44,470 bases of DNA. Origin: Isohypsibius dastychi. Lineage: Eukaryota > Tardigrada > Eutardigrada > Parachela > Isohypsibiidae. Shown piece after piece: positions 1 through 11,700 of this stretch (position 1 is its first letter; each line of letters starts with the position of its first letter). The translations under genes and the position numbers were made by a program. Where the stretch lies: contig JAQIWT010000053.1 in assembly GCA_034696485.1 (NCBI GenBank), positions 1 to 44,470 of the forward strand, read 5' to 3'. The notes under the pieces are model-generated. The model was given only the letters and a program-made list of their open reading frames with translations, ran no database searches and was not told where the DNA came from.

Positions 1-19
1 CCCCCCCCCCCCCCCCCCC
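1..19. repeat. Homopolymer C run at the left edge
   Basis: Nineteen consecutive C open the window, and a matching G run closes it. Such runs often stop sequencing or assembly, so this is probably a contig edge rather than a biological boundary. The following bases to about 518 hold no gene I can support. Confidence 0.8.
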
Positions 20-518
20 GCGAGTGAGCTAGGATCAACATAGCCATTCCAGCGAAAACTTCTCTAACCAACACGCTGGTAAGTCTCGGCAAAAATTAAG
101 TTGGCACCCCTCAAATAAAATAGCATGTAGTCTACGGGGGGATGTTAACTTAATTTTGGAGCCAATGTAATGTTCGCTTTCCGCAGTAGAAGAGCAGTGA
201 GGGGTCTATTTGTGAATGTGTACATGCAGCTCCATCATTTTTGGTCATCAAGGCAGACCTTTCATACGTAGAGGAGGCTGTATTGGAAGCACACACCATG
301 CCTGAGTACTGGCTACTCAGGTTTTCTTGGATATAATTTACCTAGCAAAAAATTTATATCAAGACAGCTAGGTCCATCGACACGCCTTTCAAGATACCCA
401 GTTAGTTTTTGCGCAAAAGCCCAAGGGTCGCCAAATCGTATTTTAGTGTTTTGAACGAAGATATTTTTTATGGTTTACTGCAGCTTCTACAAAGACTAAT
501 TTCTGATCTTTTTCAAAG
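20..518. other. Region without a recognised gene, probably 5' flank or first intron
   Basis: No convincing open frame is present. The stretch just before 519 (tttttcaaag) reads as a polypyrimidine-AG splice acceptor, so a short first exon of the next gene, with its start codon, may lie here or left of the window. One ATG with a following GT donor near 298-321 was tested. It joins in the wrong phase. Confidence 0.5.
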
Positions 519-3208
519 GTGGACAAAAGGAGCAAAGCCCAGAAAAATGCCGCACAAAAACCAGTGACAGTTCCGTCGGTTGCCCCAAGTTATCAAAGGT
601 TACCGGGTAGAACGACAAAGCCACCAGGGCCACAGAGGTACGAACGCCGAGATGGAGGTTACACCGGTCAATCAGGAGCATCCAGGTCGACGAAAGAGCA
701 ATCACGTTATTCAGAAAGAGGAAAAGAGGCTCTCTTCTCGCTCATGTCTGCCAATCGTCAAACCATGCGCCTTGGCAAACAGCCAGCTTTACGCGAAGCT
801 CAATGTTCAGTGCCCCTCACTGGCAATAGACAACCGGTGAAGGTTATGGTCCTTGATCAGCAGAGGAATCCGACTTATCCACAAAATGCTGGCTCCAGCA
901 ACCAAACCGGCTCTGCACAGCGCTATGGAACTGCCTGGCAAATGAACCTGTCTGATGTTACCCAGTTCCCTGATCTGAATGGAGCAACAACTTCCTCTGC
1001 CCGTCCCGTCTCAAGGCAAGACCCACCACAGGCTCCACGGCAAGATCAGTGTGTCTTTCCCTCTAATGCTGATCGGTCACCACTGAAAATGCCACCACCT
1101 ACAGCAAGGCCACCAATAAACATGGCCAAAGCGCAGAGGCCTTTGAGATTCCCAGTACCTGAGGAAACTTCACAAAGAGCGCCGGATAACACTATGAACC
1201 AGATGAGGAGCCCACAAAGGCCAACTCCACTCCCAGCCAGATCACCCTCACCAAGCCCCAGAAAGCAGCCCAGCCCAGCTAAAAGTCCTAGAACAGCAAA
1301 CACTGGGGTAACCTTCAATGATCAAAATAATCAACCGGGACCGAGTGGATATACGAACACTCAGTATGTCCCACAAACTGTTTGTCAGGCACCTAATAAT
1401 CAACCAGGACCTAGCGGGTATATGAACCCTCAATATGCCCCACAAACGGTTTGTCAGGCACCTAATAATCAACCAAATATGAGCAATATGTATGGACAGC
1501 AACCTGCATTTGCACAAAACTTCCAAAATTATCCCCCGATGTTCCCTCTTCCTGGATTCCCGCCCATGCCGAACAATCAGGGCATGTACGACCCGATGGG
1601 TAACAATCCAGTTTTTTACGCGCAGAACTTTGGTCCGTACGCCCCAATGCAACCTACGCTCTTCATGCCACAACCCATATCAGGCCCAATGTTCTATCCA
1701 ACCCAACAGCAACAACAACAGCCACAACAACTGCAGCCTCAACAGCAGCAATATTTACAACAGAATCAGCAGCAAAATCCCAGTCCAGCAACCCAGGTGC
1801 GGAAGCAGCCTAAGAAGCAAGAAGTGATTCGGATTCCTGACGATTTGAACGAAATCCTGGTACTCCCAGAACGAGATCAGCTCAATTGGAAACTACCGAA
1901 CGTTGATTATAAAAATTATCCTCCTACGGTGTGGGACGAGCCGCCACCCGAACAATGTCAAACGTATTATTCAAGGGGTGTGTTGGACCCACAAAGCGAA
2001 TTTTGGCCGAATGATCCTGAAGCAACCAAACGTCAGGGTTTAGATGAAGTTGCGTGGTTTTCAAGATTTCCATTGTCGGTCCGCATACTTCTAGGTCGAT
2101 TCATCAACTATCCAGGAGAGAGTAAGTTTTTGATTTGCTCACCTTCAATACAATCGTTTGAAATACAGTATGTCTCTGATTGGAGTTAGGCCTAATAAGC
2201 TTATTCGTTTTCAGCTAATGTGTGCATATAAATCAAGCTTCCAGAGTCCTTTCCTCACCCCACCCCCCCCCCCACACCAGTTACAACCAGAAATAAAAAA
2301 GCGAAAGATTACATGTTTTTCAGTCTGGCCTTCGATGAACCGGTTGACAGAATCCTACCCAGTTCAAGAAAACTCTCTTGTTGAACGATCTAAAAAAGCA
2401 AATGTCGAATTTATGGCTTTTACTTTGTGTGCTTTATCCGCAATTAATCTCAATGAATCAACGACCAGGGATAAAAAAATATATTCGTCTTGTTTTGTTG
2501 GATTGAAGCAGTACTGGTTGCGGATTTAAGAATCTGCTTTGCATTCGACAATTTTTATTCCAAGTTTGCGTTGTAGATGTTTGTAATAATACTGTCATTT
2601 ACCGTAAATATTTTAAATTTTCAGTGAAGAACCGACTTATTCTTACGAGACCTAGCCCAACTCTTCCACAGCAAATGAACGAAAACGGCGAGTGGCTCTA
2701 TGAAGTGGAGTTTGATGGTGTGCCACAGCCACCCATGACCGAACAACAGCTCTATGACTTTGCGGTGCAAAAGATAGAGACATACAGAGCCGAGACGGCC
2801 CCACCTCGCCCACCCCCCGTACCCGACTCTTGGCAGCTGCTTGATGTACAGACGAGGCACAAACTGAATATCATGGCGAATGAGTGGAATCAGGGAAGGC
2901 AACCAGGAGAGTGGATGATTACATATGAAGATCTGTACAGAAATTATATACTCTACAAAGTGGTGTTCCCAAATCTTGATTACTTCGCGGATGATCGCAC
3001 TCCACCCCGTGATGCGGTGGTTGCGGGAGACCCTGACGATCCCAATGACCTCGTTTCCACGCGCTATGATGACTGGCTGAATAACTGTTCCTATTTGAGA
3101 TCATTAGGCTACGACGTTATTCTTGGAGAGGAAAGATTGGCCCGACGTCTGGAAAATGAGAAAAAGAAGGTCCGTCCGAACAACTTCAATAAAGATTTTG
3201 CTATTTAA
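519..3208 (+). CDS. Pro/Gln-rich protein of unknown function, two exons seen, 5' end uncertain
   Basis: Exons are 519-2121 and 2625-3208. The donor is GTAAGT at 2122 and the acceptor TTTTCAG ends at 2624; the split codon A|TG keeps frame. This gives about 728 residues. The frame opens at 519 with GTG right after an acceptor-like AG, so a first exon is probably missing; the first in-frame ATG is near 744. Residues 1-440 are disordered, rich in Pro, Gln, Asn and Ser, with two and a bit copies of a 23-residue repeat and a Gln-rich tract. The last 280 residues look folded, with acidic and aromatic segments such as RYDDWLNNCSYL, and end in a basic tail. I recognise no family. A degenerate copy of the end of exon 2 and its 3' flank lies at 4530-4935. 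The intron between the exons contains a run of C near 2265. Confidence 0.75.
1326..1475 (+). repeat. 69-nt in-frame tandem repeat inside the Pro/Gln-rich gene
   Basis: Copies are 1326-1394 and 1395-1463, with a 12-nt start of a third at 1464-1475. Each copy encodes 23 residues beginning NNQPGPSGY and ending QTVCQAP. The unit length is a multiple of three, so gain or loss of units keeps frame. Confidence 0.9.
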
Positions 3209-3369
3209 AATATTGTTGCATTTTCTTCATTCATTCTGAGAGAAGCTAAAGAAACATCTTTCAAGGGATGAATGGGTTGTGCCCGCACACATTTGCAAAA
3301 TATGACCTGATTGATAGCTTGGCCGATTAAATAACACTCTGTATTGCCGCCGTATTTCACGTGTGATAC

Positions 3370-3915
3370 GCACCTGCATTGTTGATAACACCAGATTAAT
3401 CTGTGACAATCGAAAATTTCACCGTGAACCTGGTGGGTGTGACCGTTGCTGCCGAAGCTGAAGACTCCGTTGTCACAAAGTCATTCATCATACTTTTGAG
3501 GGTTTTGAAGGTTTGTTTGCACTGTCACGTGATAAGCCCAAGTGAGACGCCTGATCGATTCCGTTACCCGATTCGGTTGCTGACTGGGACGGGCTGGTTG
3601 CTGTTGACTGGTGTACAACGGGATCTCAGCGAGATGGCCGAGATCAAACAGCGTTGTATGGCAAGAAACAAATTCTGTTCGGACAACATCAAGGGGCCAC
3701 GTACAACTTCAGCTCGGTCACAATGCCATCGACTGTGGCAGGCGACGTTCTTGATGTGGCACTCGATCCGAGATCGCTTTTGATGGTACTTGTTTTCGAC
3801 CAAAGTGACGGTGCGAGAACACTTCGGCCACTACCGGTTTCTGGGACTGATCTGACCGATTTTCATAGAAACGCAACGTTAACAAAGAAATTGTGCGCTT
3901 CGTTTTTGAAACAGC
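3370..3915 (+). pseudogene. Degenerate fragment of a CatSper auxiliary subunit gene
   Basis: This stretch aligns with 6190-6745 of the intact CatSper subunit gene. Shared blocks include GTGAACCTGGTGGGTGTGAC and AACAAATTCTGTTCGGACAA. Indels throw it out of frame and stop codons interrupt every frame. The part matching the 5' third of the gene is missing: homology jumps from the gene A 3' flank directly to sequence matching 6176 onward. It is an inactive partial duplicate. Confidence 0.85.
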
Positions 3916-4330
3916 AGAGTTGGGCACCGCAGCATGATTGTCCCACACAATCACCAACGAGCTCATTCGATCCCTGTGACTGTCATTTCTTCCCCCAGAA
4001 TTTTGCAAGTCCTTACCACTACTGTGTTGGTAGAAGAATTTATCTGCTGCCGACACTGGCAGGGCATAAAATGTGTCAGGCTTTTTCCACAAGACCACAT
4101 TTCTGAGGCACCTGTGCCAACTGTTCAATACAGCCGACTGGGGTACTGCATGTTATGTTCATCTAATTGGCCATGCCCACTCCAAGCCCCGTCGAATAGA
4201 TTGAACCTAAGGAACTGCGATTACTTCCCGCAAAACTATGCTACTCCAAGACTGTACTGTTCATAGGGAAGACAAACAGTAAGATGCTGTCGTGAATGGA
4301 ATGCCAACGGATGCTTTTCAAAAAGGTCAT
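3916..4330 (+). other. Two related Cys-rich peptide modules, possibly exons of a broken secreted-protein gene
   Basis: Two stretches, near 3938-4028 and 4170-4260, encode related peptides in different frames. The first has CDCHFFPQNFASPYHYC, the second CDYFPQNYATPRLYC. Upstream both have CP, then T/L, Q, S/A, P. Nucleotide identity between the two is visibly lower than the peptide match, as expected for old coding sequence. After the second module a TAG follows almost at once, and the same frame continues with TVRCCREWNANGC. No signal peptide or full splice model could be fitted, so this may be a fossil gene or exons whose borders I misjudge. The stretch to 4529 shows nothing further. Confidence 0.35.
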
Positions 4331-4529
4331 TCTTATGGGAAACGATATGATCTTCCAAGATATTATACCGAGGCTCGACTTCATCGCTATACTCAGACCG
4401 TCAGCAGATACCGGGAAATGTTTTTGATACTCAATTTTCCAGTTACATTGTAGCATCAAAACACCTGGATCATTTGTATGCATCTGACGTTTCCTCTCGC
4501 TGATGATTTTTAGCATGTTCATTTTTCTT

Positions 4530-4935
4530 GTTTCCGAATCTTGGTCACTTCGCGGATGATCGCACTCCGAACCGTGATGCGGTGGTTGTGGGAGACCTTG
4601 ACGATCCCTATGATCTTGTTTCCTCGCGCTTCTGTGACTGGTGGAATAACTGTTCCTATTTGGAATCATCAGGCTCCGACGCTATTTTGGGAGAGGAAAG
4701 AGTTGCTTGACATCCAGAGAATGAATAAGCGGCCGTTCCGAAAAACTTGAGAGATTTTTAGTATTTAAACGTTGTGGCATTTTTTTCATTTATTTCGAGA
4801 AAAGTTGAAAAAACATCTTTCAAAGGATGAATGAGCTAACCGCATTAAATAAATTGCCGGATCGATAGCTTGGCTGATTAATATGCACTCCAGATCACCG
4901 TCGTACTTCATCCGTGGGATGAAAGCTACTCTGTA
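4530..4935 (+). pseudogene. Degenerate copy of the last-exon end of the Pro/Gln-rich gene and its 3' flank
   Basis: 4530-4710 aligns with 2962-3150 and still reads, for example, HFADDRTPNRDAVVVGD against the intact YFADDRTPPRDAVVAGD. A TGA at 4708-4710 ends the frame early. Homology continues through the 3' flank: AACATCTTTCAA is followed by GGATGAATG, then ATAGCTTGG and GATTAA. The copy lacks the first exon and most of exon 2, so it is dead. It marks the second copy of the tandem duplication that also carries the intact CatSper subunit. Confidence 0.85.
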
Positions 4936-5077
4936 ATCAGCCATGGGCATCGCAGCTAAGCTAACTTAATCTTCGACTCTTCAGCAATTCCGCTGGCGGA
5001 TTTCCACCCAACATTTAGATAAACGTGTATGTTAGTGTCACTATGCGACTGCTTTTCGAGAAAGTCTGATTCTATGA

Positions 5078-8000
5078 ATGTGGGACATGCGGGGCATGCG
5101 CGTCTATGGTATACGTCAGTCGTCTTCTGTTGCTTTCAAGATGTTAAGGTCCGTAATCTTACTGCTGATCATCAGTAAGATGGTTCAGATGTCGGACGGC
5201 GCTCTTCAATATGAGAGTCTTGGAGGGGATTCACTCAAGTTCTGTATCAATGTTCCTGTAGGTAAGAAGCAAGTAAAGAGTGCATGAACCGATCGATCAA
5301 TGTATCGTATGACTGCTATTGGTAGTTCAAACTCGAAATAACTGGCACAACAACATGGAAGGTACCTCCTAGCGGGTGCAGGTGCATCAAGTTTTGCATC
5401 GAAACTACAAAAGAAGTGCAGTATATCTGTGATCGACCTGACCAGTATTCGTTTGAGGCAACAAGCGGTGAAAAGATTACCATTCCCGTGGAATATTGTC
5501 AGGAAAAGTACAGGTGGTATGCTCTGCCCGTCACAAATGACACTGCGGGGAGTGAAGTTGTCGATAAAGACTGGAAGGGTGACGTGCTAAACATTCGAGT
5601 GTGGATCCTTGACAAACTTGAATATTCGACTGAGGAGAAATCAGTAACAGCTTTTGTTCCCATTGCCGGAAAATCTGCCACGTTGACAAAAGCATTCCAG
5701 CACATGGGACTCAGGCCGTATCTTATGACATACTTCCCGGATCAAACCGATCTGTTTTTCTACTGCTCACGCGACGACGCTGCAGATTTTAATGCCGAAA
5801 AATCATACTGGGAGTTTAAATGCAAGAAAACGACTAATGACCGTTATGGGTCGCTCAATGGTTCAACGATGACCGGTGAGCATGTCAGTTTTTCAATCGT
5901 GGACCAAAGTTTAGCAAATTTTTCGTAGGGCTCACTGTTCCTAAAGTTGAATTAACCTACCAGCAGAAGTTCCGTATCATGTCCAACGGGACTTATGATC
6001 TCATGGGCTTCACTGTTGCGGATGCTTATAGAACGTTTTCGCGGCCAAAATTCACCATGTTGAAAAGTGATGTACATCCGCCCACACCATTAACATTCAC
6101 CAAACTAAAAGATCTAGCCCCCGTCCTACGATTCGACCCCTGTAACCCTAGCACAGCCGTGGTTCTGTGTAAGTCATGTGGTGATAGTTCTGCACCTGCA
6201 TTATTGATCACATCAAATGAATTTCTGACAATCGAAAAGTTCACCGTGAACCTGGTGGGTGTGACCGCTGCTGCCGATGTTAAAGACTTCGTTGTAACAA
6301 AGTCGTTCATCATAGTTTTGACGGACAAAGGTTTGTTTGCACTATCACGTGATGAGCCCAAGTGGGATGCCAGATCGATTCCGTTACCCGAGCCGGTTGC
6401 TGACTGGGACGGGCTGGCTGCTGCTGACTGGTGCACAACGGGATCTCAAGGAGATGGCCGAGATCTGATAGCAGTGTATAGCAAGAAACAAATTCTGTTC
6501 GGACAACATCAAGGGGTCACGTACAGCTTCAGCTCGGTCACAATGTCTTCGAGTGTGGTAGGCGATATCATCGATGTGGCACTCGATCCCGTTTCATTGA
6601 GATCGCTTCTCATGGTACTGCTGTTTGATGAGATCAGCAGTCCAAAGAAACTCAAGCCAATCTCCATCTCGGGGCCTGATCCAACCGATTCCTCCTGGAA
6701 CTGGCACGTAGACAAAGAACTTAAGTTCTTTGAAGCAACAGCAGAGGAAGCCAAAACAGCACGGTTGCGCCCACTGTCAGCCGGATCTTTGCAAGCGTTG
6801 ATTGCTGTTGGGAAGAAAGTGGTCAAAGTTTCCGATGCTAACGCCACCCCCACTGATGAACTTGATGAGAAAGTAACTCAAATTTCTACCACAGACACGG
6901 GGCACCGCTATATTCAAACTTCCCTCGGCTCCATATACCATGCAGTTGGTGCAGTCCAGGTTTTGTTAGATCGTGTGCAATTATACTCCGGAAAGAGCGA
7001 TGCTATTGTCTGGATTGATCGTTTCCAAAGACTTGTCCTTGAAGTCATCCTCCCAGATGGCACGGGGCTTAAGGTGGATAAACAAAACTTGGACCTGGGA
7101 GTGGAAATACTTAACAAAAAGCCTCCAGCTGCGCCAGCTGATGTTACCCAATGTCCATATTCACTCTTTGTAGTAAATGGATCACAGCGGTGGTATCAGC
7201 TTGACAGCGGCCAGACATACCGGATATCGGCCGAATTATGGGCTGCAACTAAAACCGATAACACTAAAGAACCCGTGAAGATCAAGCTGGTCAACAGAAT
7301 TGTTCCAGCAAACGCTGGATCCAAGGCTAATCTAGTCATCAAGTCTCAGTCGAGCGTGAAGGCGTATGGTGATATGACGAAATCGACCATGTTTGTGAGC
7401 GTTACAAACAGCTATTCACAAGACCCTCAGACCAAACTGGCACTTCCACAAAACGACCCCAAGTAAGACATATATTGAAGGTCGTGGTAAAACCGAGCGG
7501 TGACTGCCGAGACGACCACTGCCACTAAATTTCAATACTGATTCTTTCTCATTTATTAATGTCTGTCCTTTTCTCTTCATAGTCAAATCACCAGCATAAC
7601 ATTGATACCGACAGAAACGAATCCATTCTGCGGTCAGCAGCTGCTGACGAATTCATTCCTTCAAGCCGCATGCCCCATTGGGGTCAGTATTCACTTGATA
7701 CCCCAATTCCCGTGCAAAATTCCCTACCCATCGTCCATCGATGTCCCGACAAACTATCTATATAAAACCAAAGCCAAACAGCCATTCACCATCGAGCCCA
7801 ACCTGCCCTGCGAAAGCCCGTATTACGGCGACTTCTACAAACCAAAGCTAGGACTGTATTATTTCAACCAACTCATGGAAGAAGTCCCAGTTGATTTTTA
7901 CGTATTCGACGTGAACTGGCGTAAAGACTTCACGTACAACTCAACCGAAATCGATATGGGATGCAAAATCCAAGCGCAAAACCTCGTAGAGATGTCAGAA

Positions 8001-8522
8001 AAATACGAAAAGCCACCAACGGGCGAAGGAACCACGGCGAAATGGGGTAGCACTAACTATATCGGATGTTATAACAGTATTGTAGGGAAGCATGGCCCGT
8101 CAACAAATCGAGCTTATGAAATCTTGAACACAACCAACAAAAACTTCATCAAATTCTCCAGAAATCACACAGGGGTCTTTGTTTTGGTCGCCCAGATCTT
8201 GGACAGCAACTACAGTTTCTGCAATTTGAACACCAAATTTGTAGTAGTGCCACAAGGGTATGGGGACATGCCTGATCCGATGATCCCGGTCTATGCTTGG
8301 ATTGCCAGTGTGATTGCATGTGTTATATTTTATTGGGTTGTTTATGCTATCTATGCAGTCAGCTGGAATGAAAACCGAGTTGGTTTTGATATGATGCAGA
8401 AAACACCGCTCCCCACGGCATGGCACTTATTAACAAAAGGCGAAAACCAGCTGATATATGATGGTACTTTGGACACCGAACGAGAGAAACTGATGTTGCC
8501 GAATGAGATGATAGCAAAATAA
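5078..8522 (+). CDS. CatSper sperm cation-channel auxiliary subunit, gamma- or beta-like
   Basis: Exons 5078-5272, 5326-5875, 5929-7462 and 7583-8522 join in frame (3,219 nt, 1,072 codons plus stop); introns are 53-120 nt. The exon 1 donor is the least certain (5258 also fits). ATG at 5141 may be the true start, because a signal-peptide-like stretch (RSVILLLIISK) follows. The ectodomain is long, with a beta-propeller-like first half (RFDPC, VVTKSFIIVLTDKGLFAL). Near the end are NYSFCNLNTKFVVV, typical of the C-terminal ectodomain of CatSper beta, gamma, delta and epsilon, then one membrane helix (YAWIASVIACVIFYWVVYAI) and a short cytoplasmic tail. Human gamma and beta subunits have similar length. 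In the family these proteins form the extracellular canopy of the sperm flagellar Ca2+ channel. Assignment to this family is firm; the gamma label is a guess. It ends 214 nt from the tail of the opposing guanylyl cyclase gene. Confidence 0.75.
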
Positions 8523-8736
8523 CACTGAATTACAAAGTGATGGCACGATGAAGCAACCGTGAACGAATCTGAAGAATTTCAAGAGAAATATCTGCATGGG
8601 GGTGTGAACCGTCGAGTGGGGAGTGATTAGTTGATGTGCATCTCTAGAGGTTCGTCGGCGAATAGTGCTGCTTCGTATTTCGTCTGGAGAGTTTTGAGCT
8701 CTTTATTGCCTACAGAGCGAGTATGAACAGATCATC

Positions 8737-11700
8737 TCATAAGTCAAACTTTTCTGTCCACGAACCATCTTCTCCGGTTAGCCAATAAGTCGTCAGTGCT
8801 CCTTTTCCTTTCACAAAGATTTCTCCTCTCTCTTCTGTTCTGAAGCTGCCAAAAGTCTCTAAAACATCTTTCGTATAAGAACTTATGTGGATCTTCTGAG
8901 CTGGAAATAAAATCGAATCAATAAAATGTCACATGGATCATCTATTCCAATTACGTAATCCAGTGACTAGCATCCGTTTGGTAATGTCGATGGTATCTCC
9001 AAGCACCGAATAGCGCGGAATGTGTTTCCCCAAAACAGCCGCAACACATGCACCTGAATATAATAGGTAATACCAAAACAGTCTCCGTGAAGTACTTGGG
9101 TAGCTTTGAGCGATTGCGTACCGCTGTGTATACCCATTTGTAATTTCACCGGGTCGTTTGGCCGATGATGAAATCGCAGTTCTCGAACGCGATATTGTAG
9201 GGTAAGGGCCAGTCTACATGTCTCTCTAGCGTTCAAAATTCCATTTCTTTTTGGAATACCAGAAGCAACCTGTAGCAAGGGAAGTATCGACTCCGATGTT
9301 AATCATTTTGATCTACCACCAACTGTGATTAAATCGACTTCGGTGTCCATCTTGCGGCAGTCAAACTTGGCGATGCCCGTGTCAAGAAAATGATTGTAAT
9401 CGTTCAGGACGTCGATCAGCTGAGATGGAGTGCTGTCTTGTAGTATATGTTGGAAGTGTGAGATGTTCACGAGAAGAACAGTGACGATTTCGAAAGCTTC
9501 AGGGGAAATGTCCTCATCCTGTTTCAACTTGTCAGCAAAACGCCTGAAACACAAGTATTCTTGTGAAAAGGAAGCAGGTCATCAACTGCTTGAAATGGTT
9601 GGTTTCTCACGCATCTAAGCAAGCCTGAATAATCATGTCAGCTTTCTGCTTCTCCTTCAGTGCAGCGCGTCCTTTCTCTTCTACAATGGCTTGCAGTTTT
9701 GCACTTTGTTGATCCATTTGAATCATAAGCATGTCCATGATTGATCCTGTGTTTAGAATTCCCCTGCAAAATGTCTTATGACGGCGCTTAAAAAAATGAA
9801 TTCAGATCACGCTTATAGCCCACATGTTAGTTGCCGCTTTTTTCAGCTCTTCTTTAATCGCGCTCAGTCTGGGACGATCCTTCGGATTCTCGGTCCAACA
9901 CTTTTGAGCCAGTTCTATTAATCCAGAATCGGCATGATCGGTTGAACCAGGTGGAAAGAAGGGTCGCATGGGAGCGTTCCGGTAGTTTGTTCGCATGCGC
10001 ACGAATCTTGCAATTTCTGCAAGAACACCGAGCTGAATGGCCTTTAGTGAGAATACATTGGATATGTACCTTCAAAAGTGAGCTCTGGAAACATGGCATA
10101 TGGTGGTTCGCGCAAAACGATTTCCTGGAGAATGATTCCGAAGCTGTAAGCGTCAAGTTCACTGGTTTTCTTTGTTTCTGGATTGAAGAGCTGCTCAGGT
10201 GACTGCCAGAGCTGTCGTCCAAGATATCTAGGGTTACGCTTCGCTACCCAGGTCTCCAGTAGATCAAGTGTGAAAAGCGATGGCAATCCACAGTCCGAGA
10301 TCGTGATCACAAAACTGCGGTCAATATGGCAGCACTCAGAAGTCAGTCGACCATGGCACACAACAGGCGTGGTTGACAAGTAAATCAGGCCATTTAAGAT
10401 ATCGTTCAGGAACGCGATCCTCATTGTCCAGTCAAACTTGTCTCCTTGTCTTTCAATCAAATCCTGGAAACATACGATACCTTGAGATGATGGAAGTCGG
10501 AAAAGCGTGAGCGGTACACAATTCCGTAATTCGGGCACCCAAGACGCGACTCCCCCCCCCCTCCTCCAACAGCTAATTTTTCACGACAATTTGCTCATAT
10601 CCTTTTGCTGCACCTGTAAGGAACCCCGCGAACAATATTCGTAAATGACCATGACCATGTCTTTATCCAAACAAGCTCCGGCGAAAACTGCAATGTTGTC
10701 ATGTTGGATATTTTGTACTTGCTCCACCTCCAGAATCAGCTTGTCGGATAGCGGCACACGTCTTTTGTAACACCATCTGACTGTGACCATTGTTTTCTTC
10801 CAAAACCCTAAATCCACAAATGGACTGACATAACCATGTCAAATAAGAAAAACGTTAAGTGAACATGGCCATACCCGTATCGGATCTTTTTTCAGTCTGG
10901 CGCTTGTAAATAGATGCCCCTTCTGATGTCGACAGACCGGACCGCAGACTCAAACCCTCAATTGCACTACCCATACTATTCTCGCTTGTTCTGTCATCTT
11001 CCACTTTGGCTTTTGCCTTGCTACTTGTGCGTAGCTTAACCGCTTCATCATTCGGGTTGTAAACAGTCAAGTCAGCTGTATTTGCTCTCCAGTGTTTGAC
11101 TGCTTCTTGCCTCTTTCGGTTTCGGACATACAGAAGTGCAGAGATGACAACTAGCAACATCCCAAACGGTATTCCGGTGCTGAGTAAAGCGATCATCATG
11201 ATCTTTGCGCTTTCTTTTTTCTCCTTGACTGAAACAAATCCGTCAGCCGGCGATATGGTCAATCATGAAAAAATGTCCTGACCTTCACTCGCAGTCAGAC
11301 AAGACTCGGTATCATGGTATGTGCTGAACCCGCACTTGGGACGATTCACGGGAACTGTTTTGTTTTTGAACACATCGATGAGTAGCTTTGTGGTTCCTGT
11401 CCAAGTATCACACGAAAACACATCCTGAAACACAGCAGAACTCGAAACAATTCTCGTTGTATCCATTAGGGCTTTGATCAATCTATTTCACCGACCTCAA
11501 ACTGCATTGTAGATTCATCAACCACGTGATACAACATATAGGTCTCTCTGCGGTCGCCGAACTCATCTACGTAGAATTCGTCGGTAGAAAGAGGGGTGTC
11601 TGTCGATCTGAATATCTGTTGGCATAGTTTATCGTGTAGCAGCTGAACCTGGTCCGGCTCTGCATCTCCAGCTGCTCCTCTTTGTAAATGCTCTGGAAGT

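Noticed and set aside
298-321. Start codon and first exon of the Pro/Gln-rich gene (ATG followed by CAG|GTTTTC)
   Set aside because: The exon joins to 519 in the wrong phase and would read TGG ACA instead of the long frame.
519-521. GTG as the start codon of the first gene
   Set aside because: Eukaryotic context and an acceptor-like AG immediately before it make it the first base of an internal exon.
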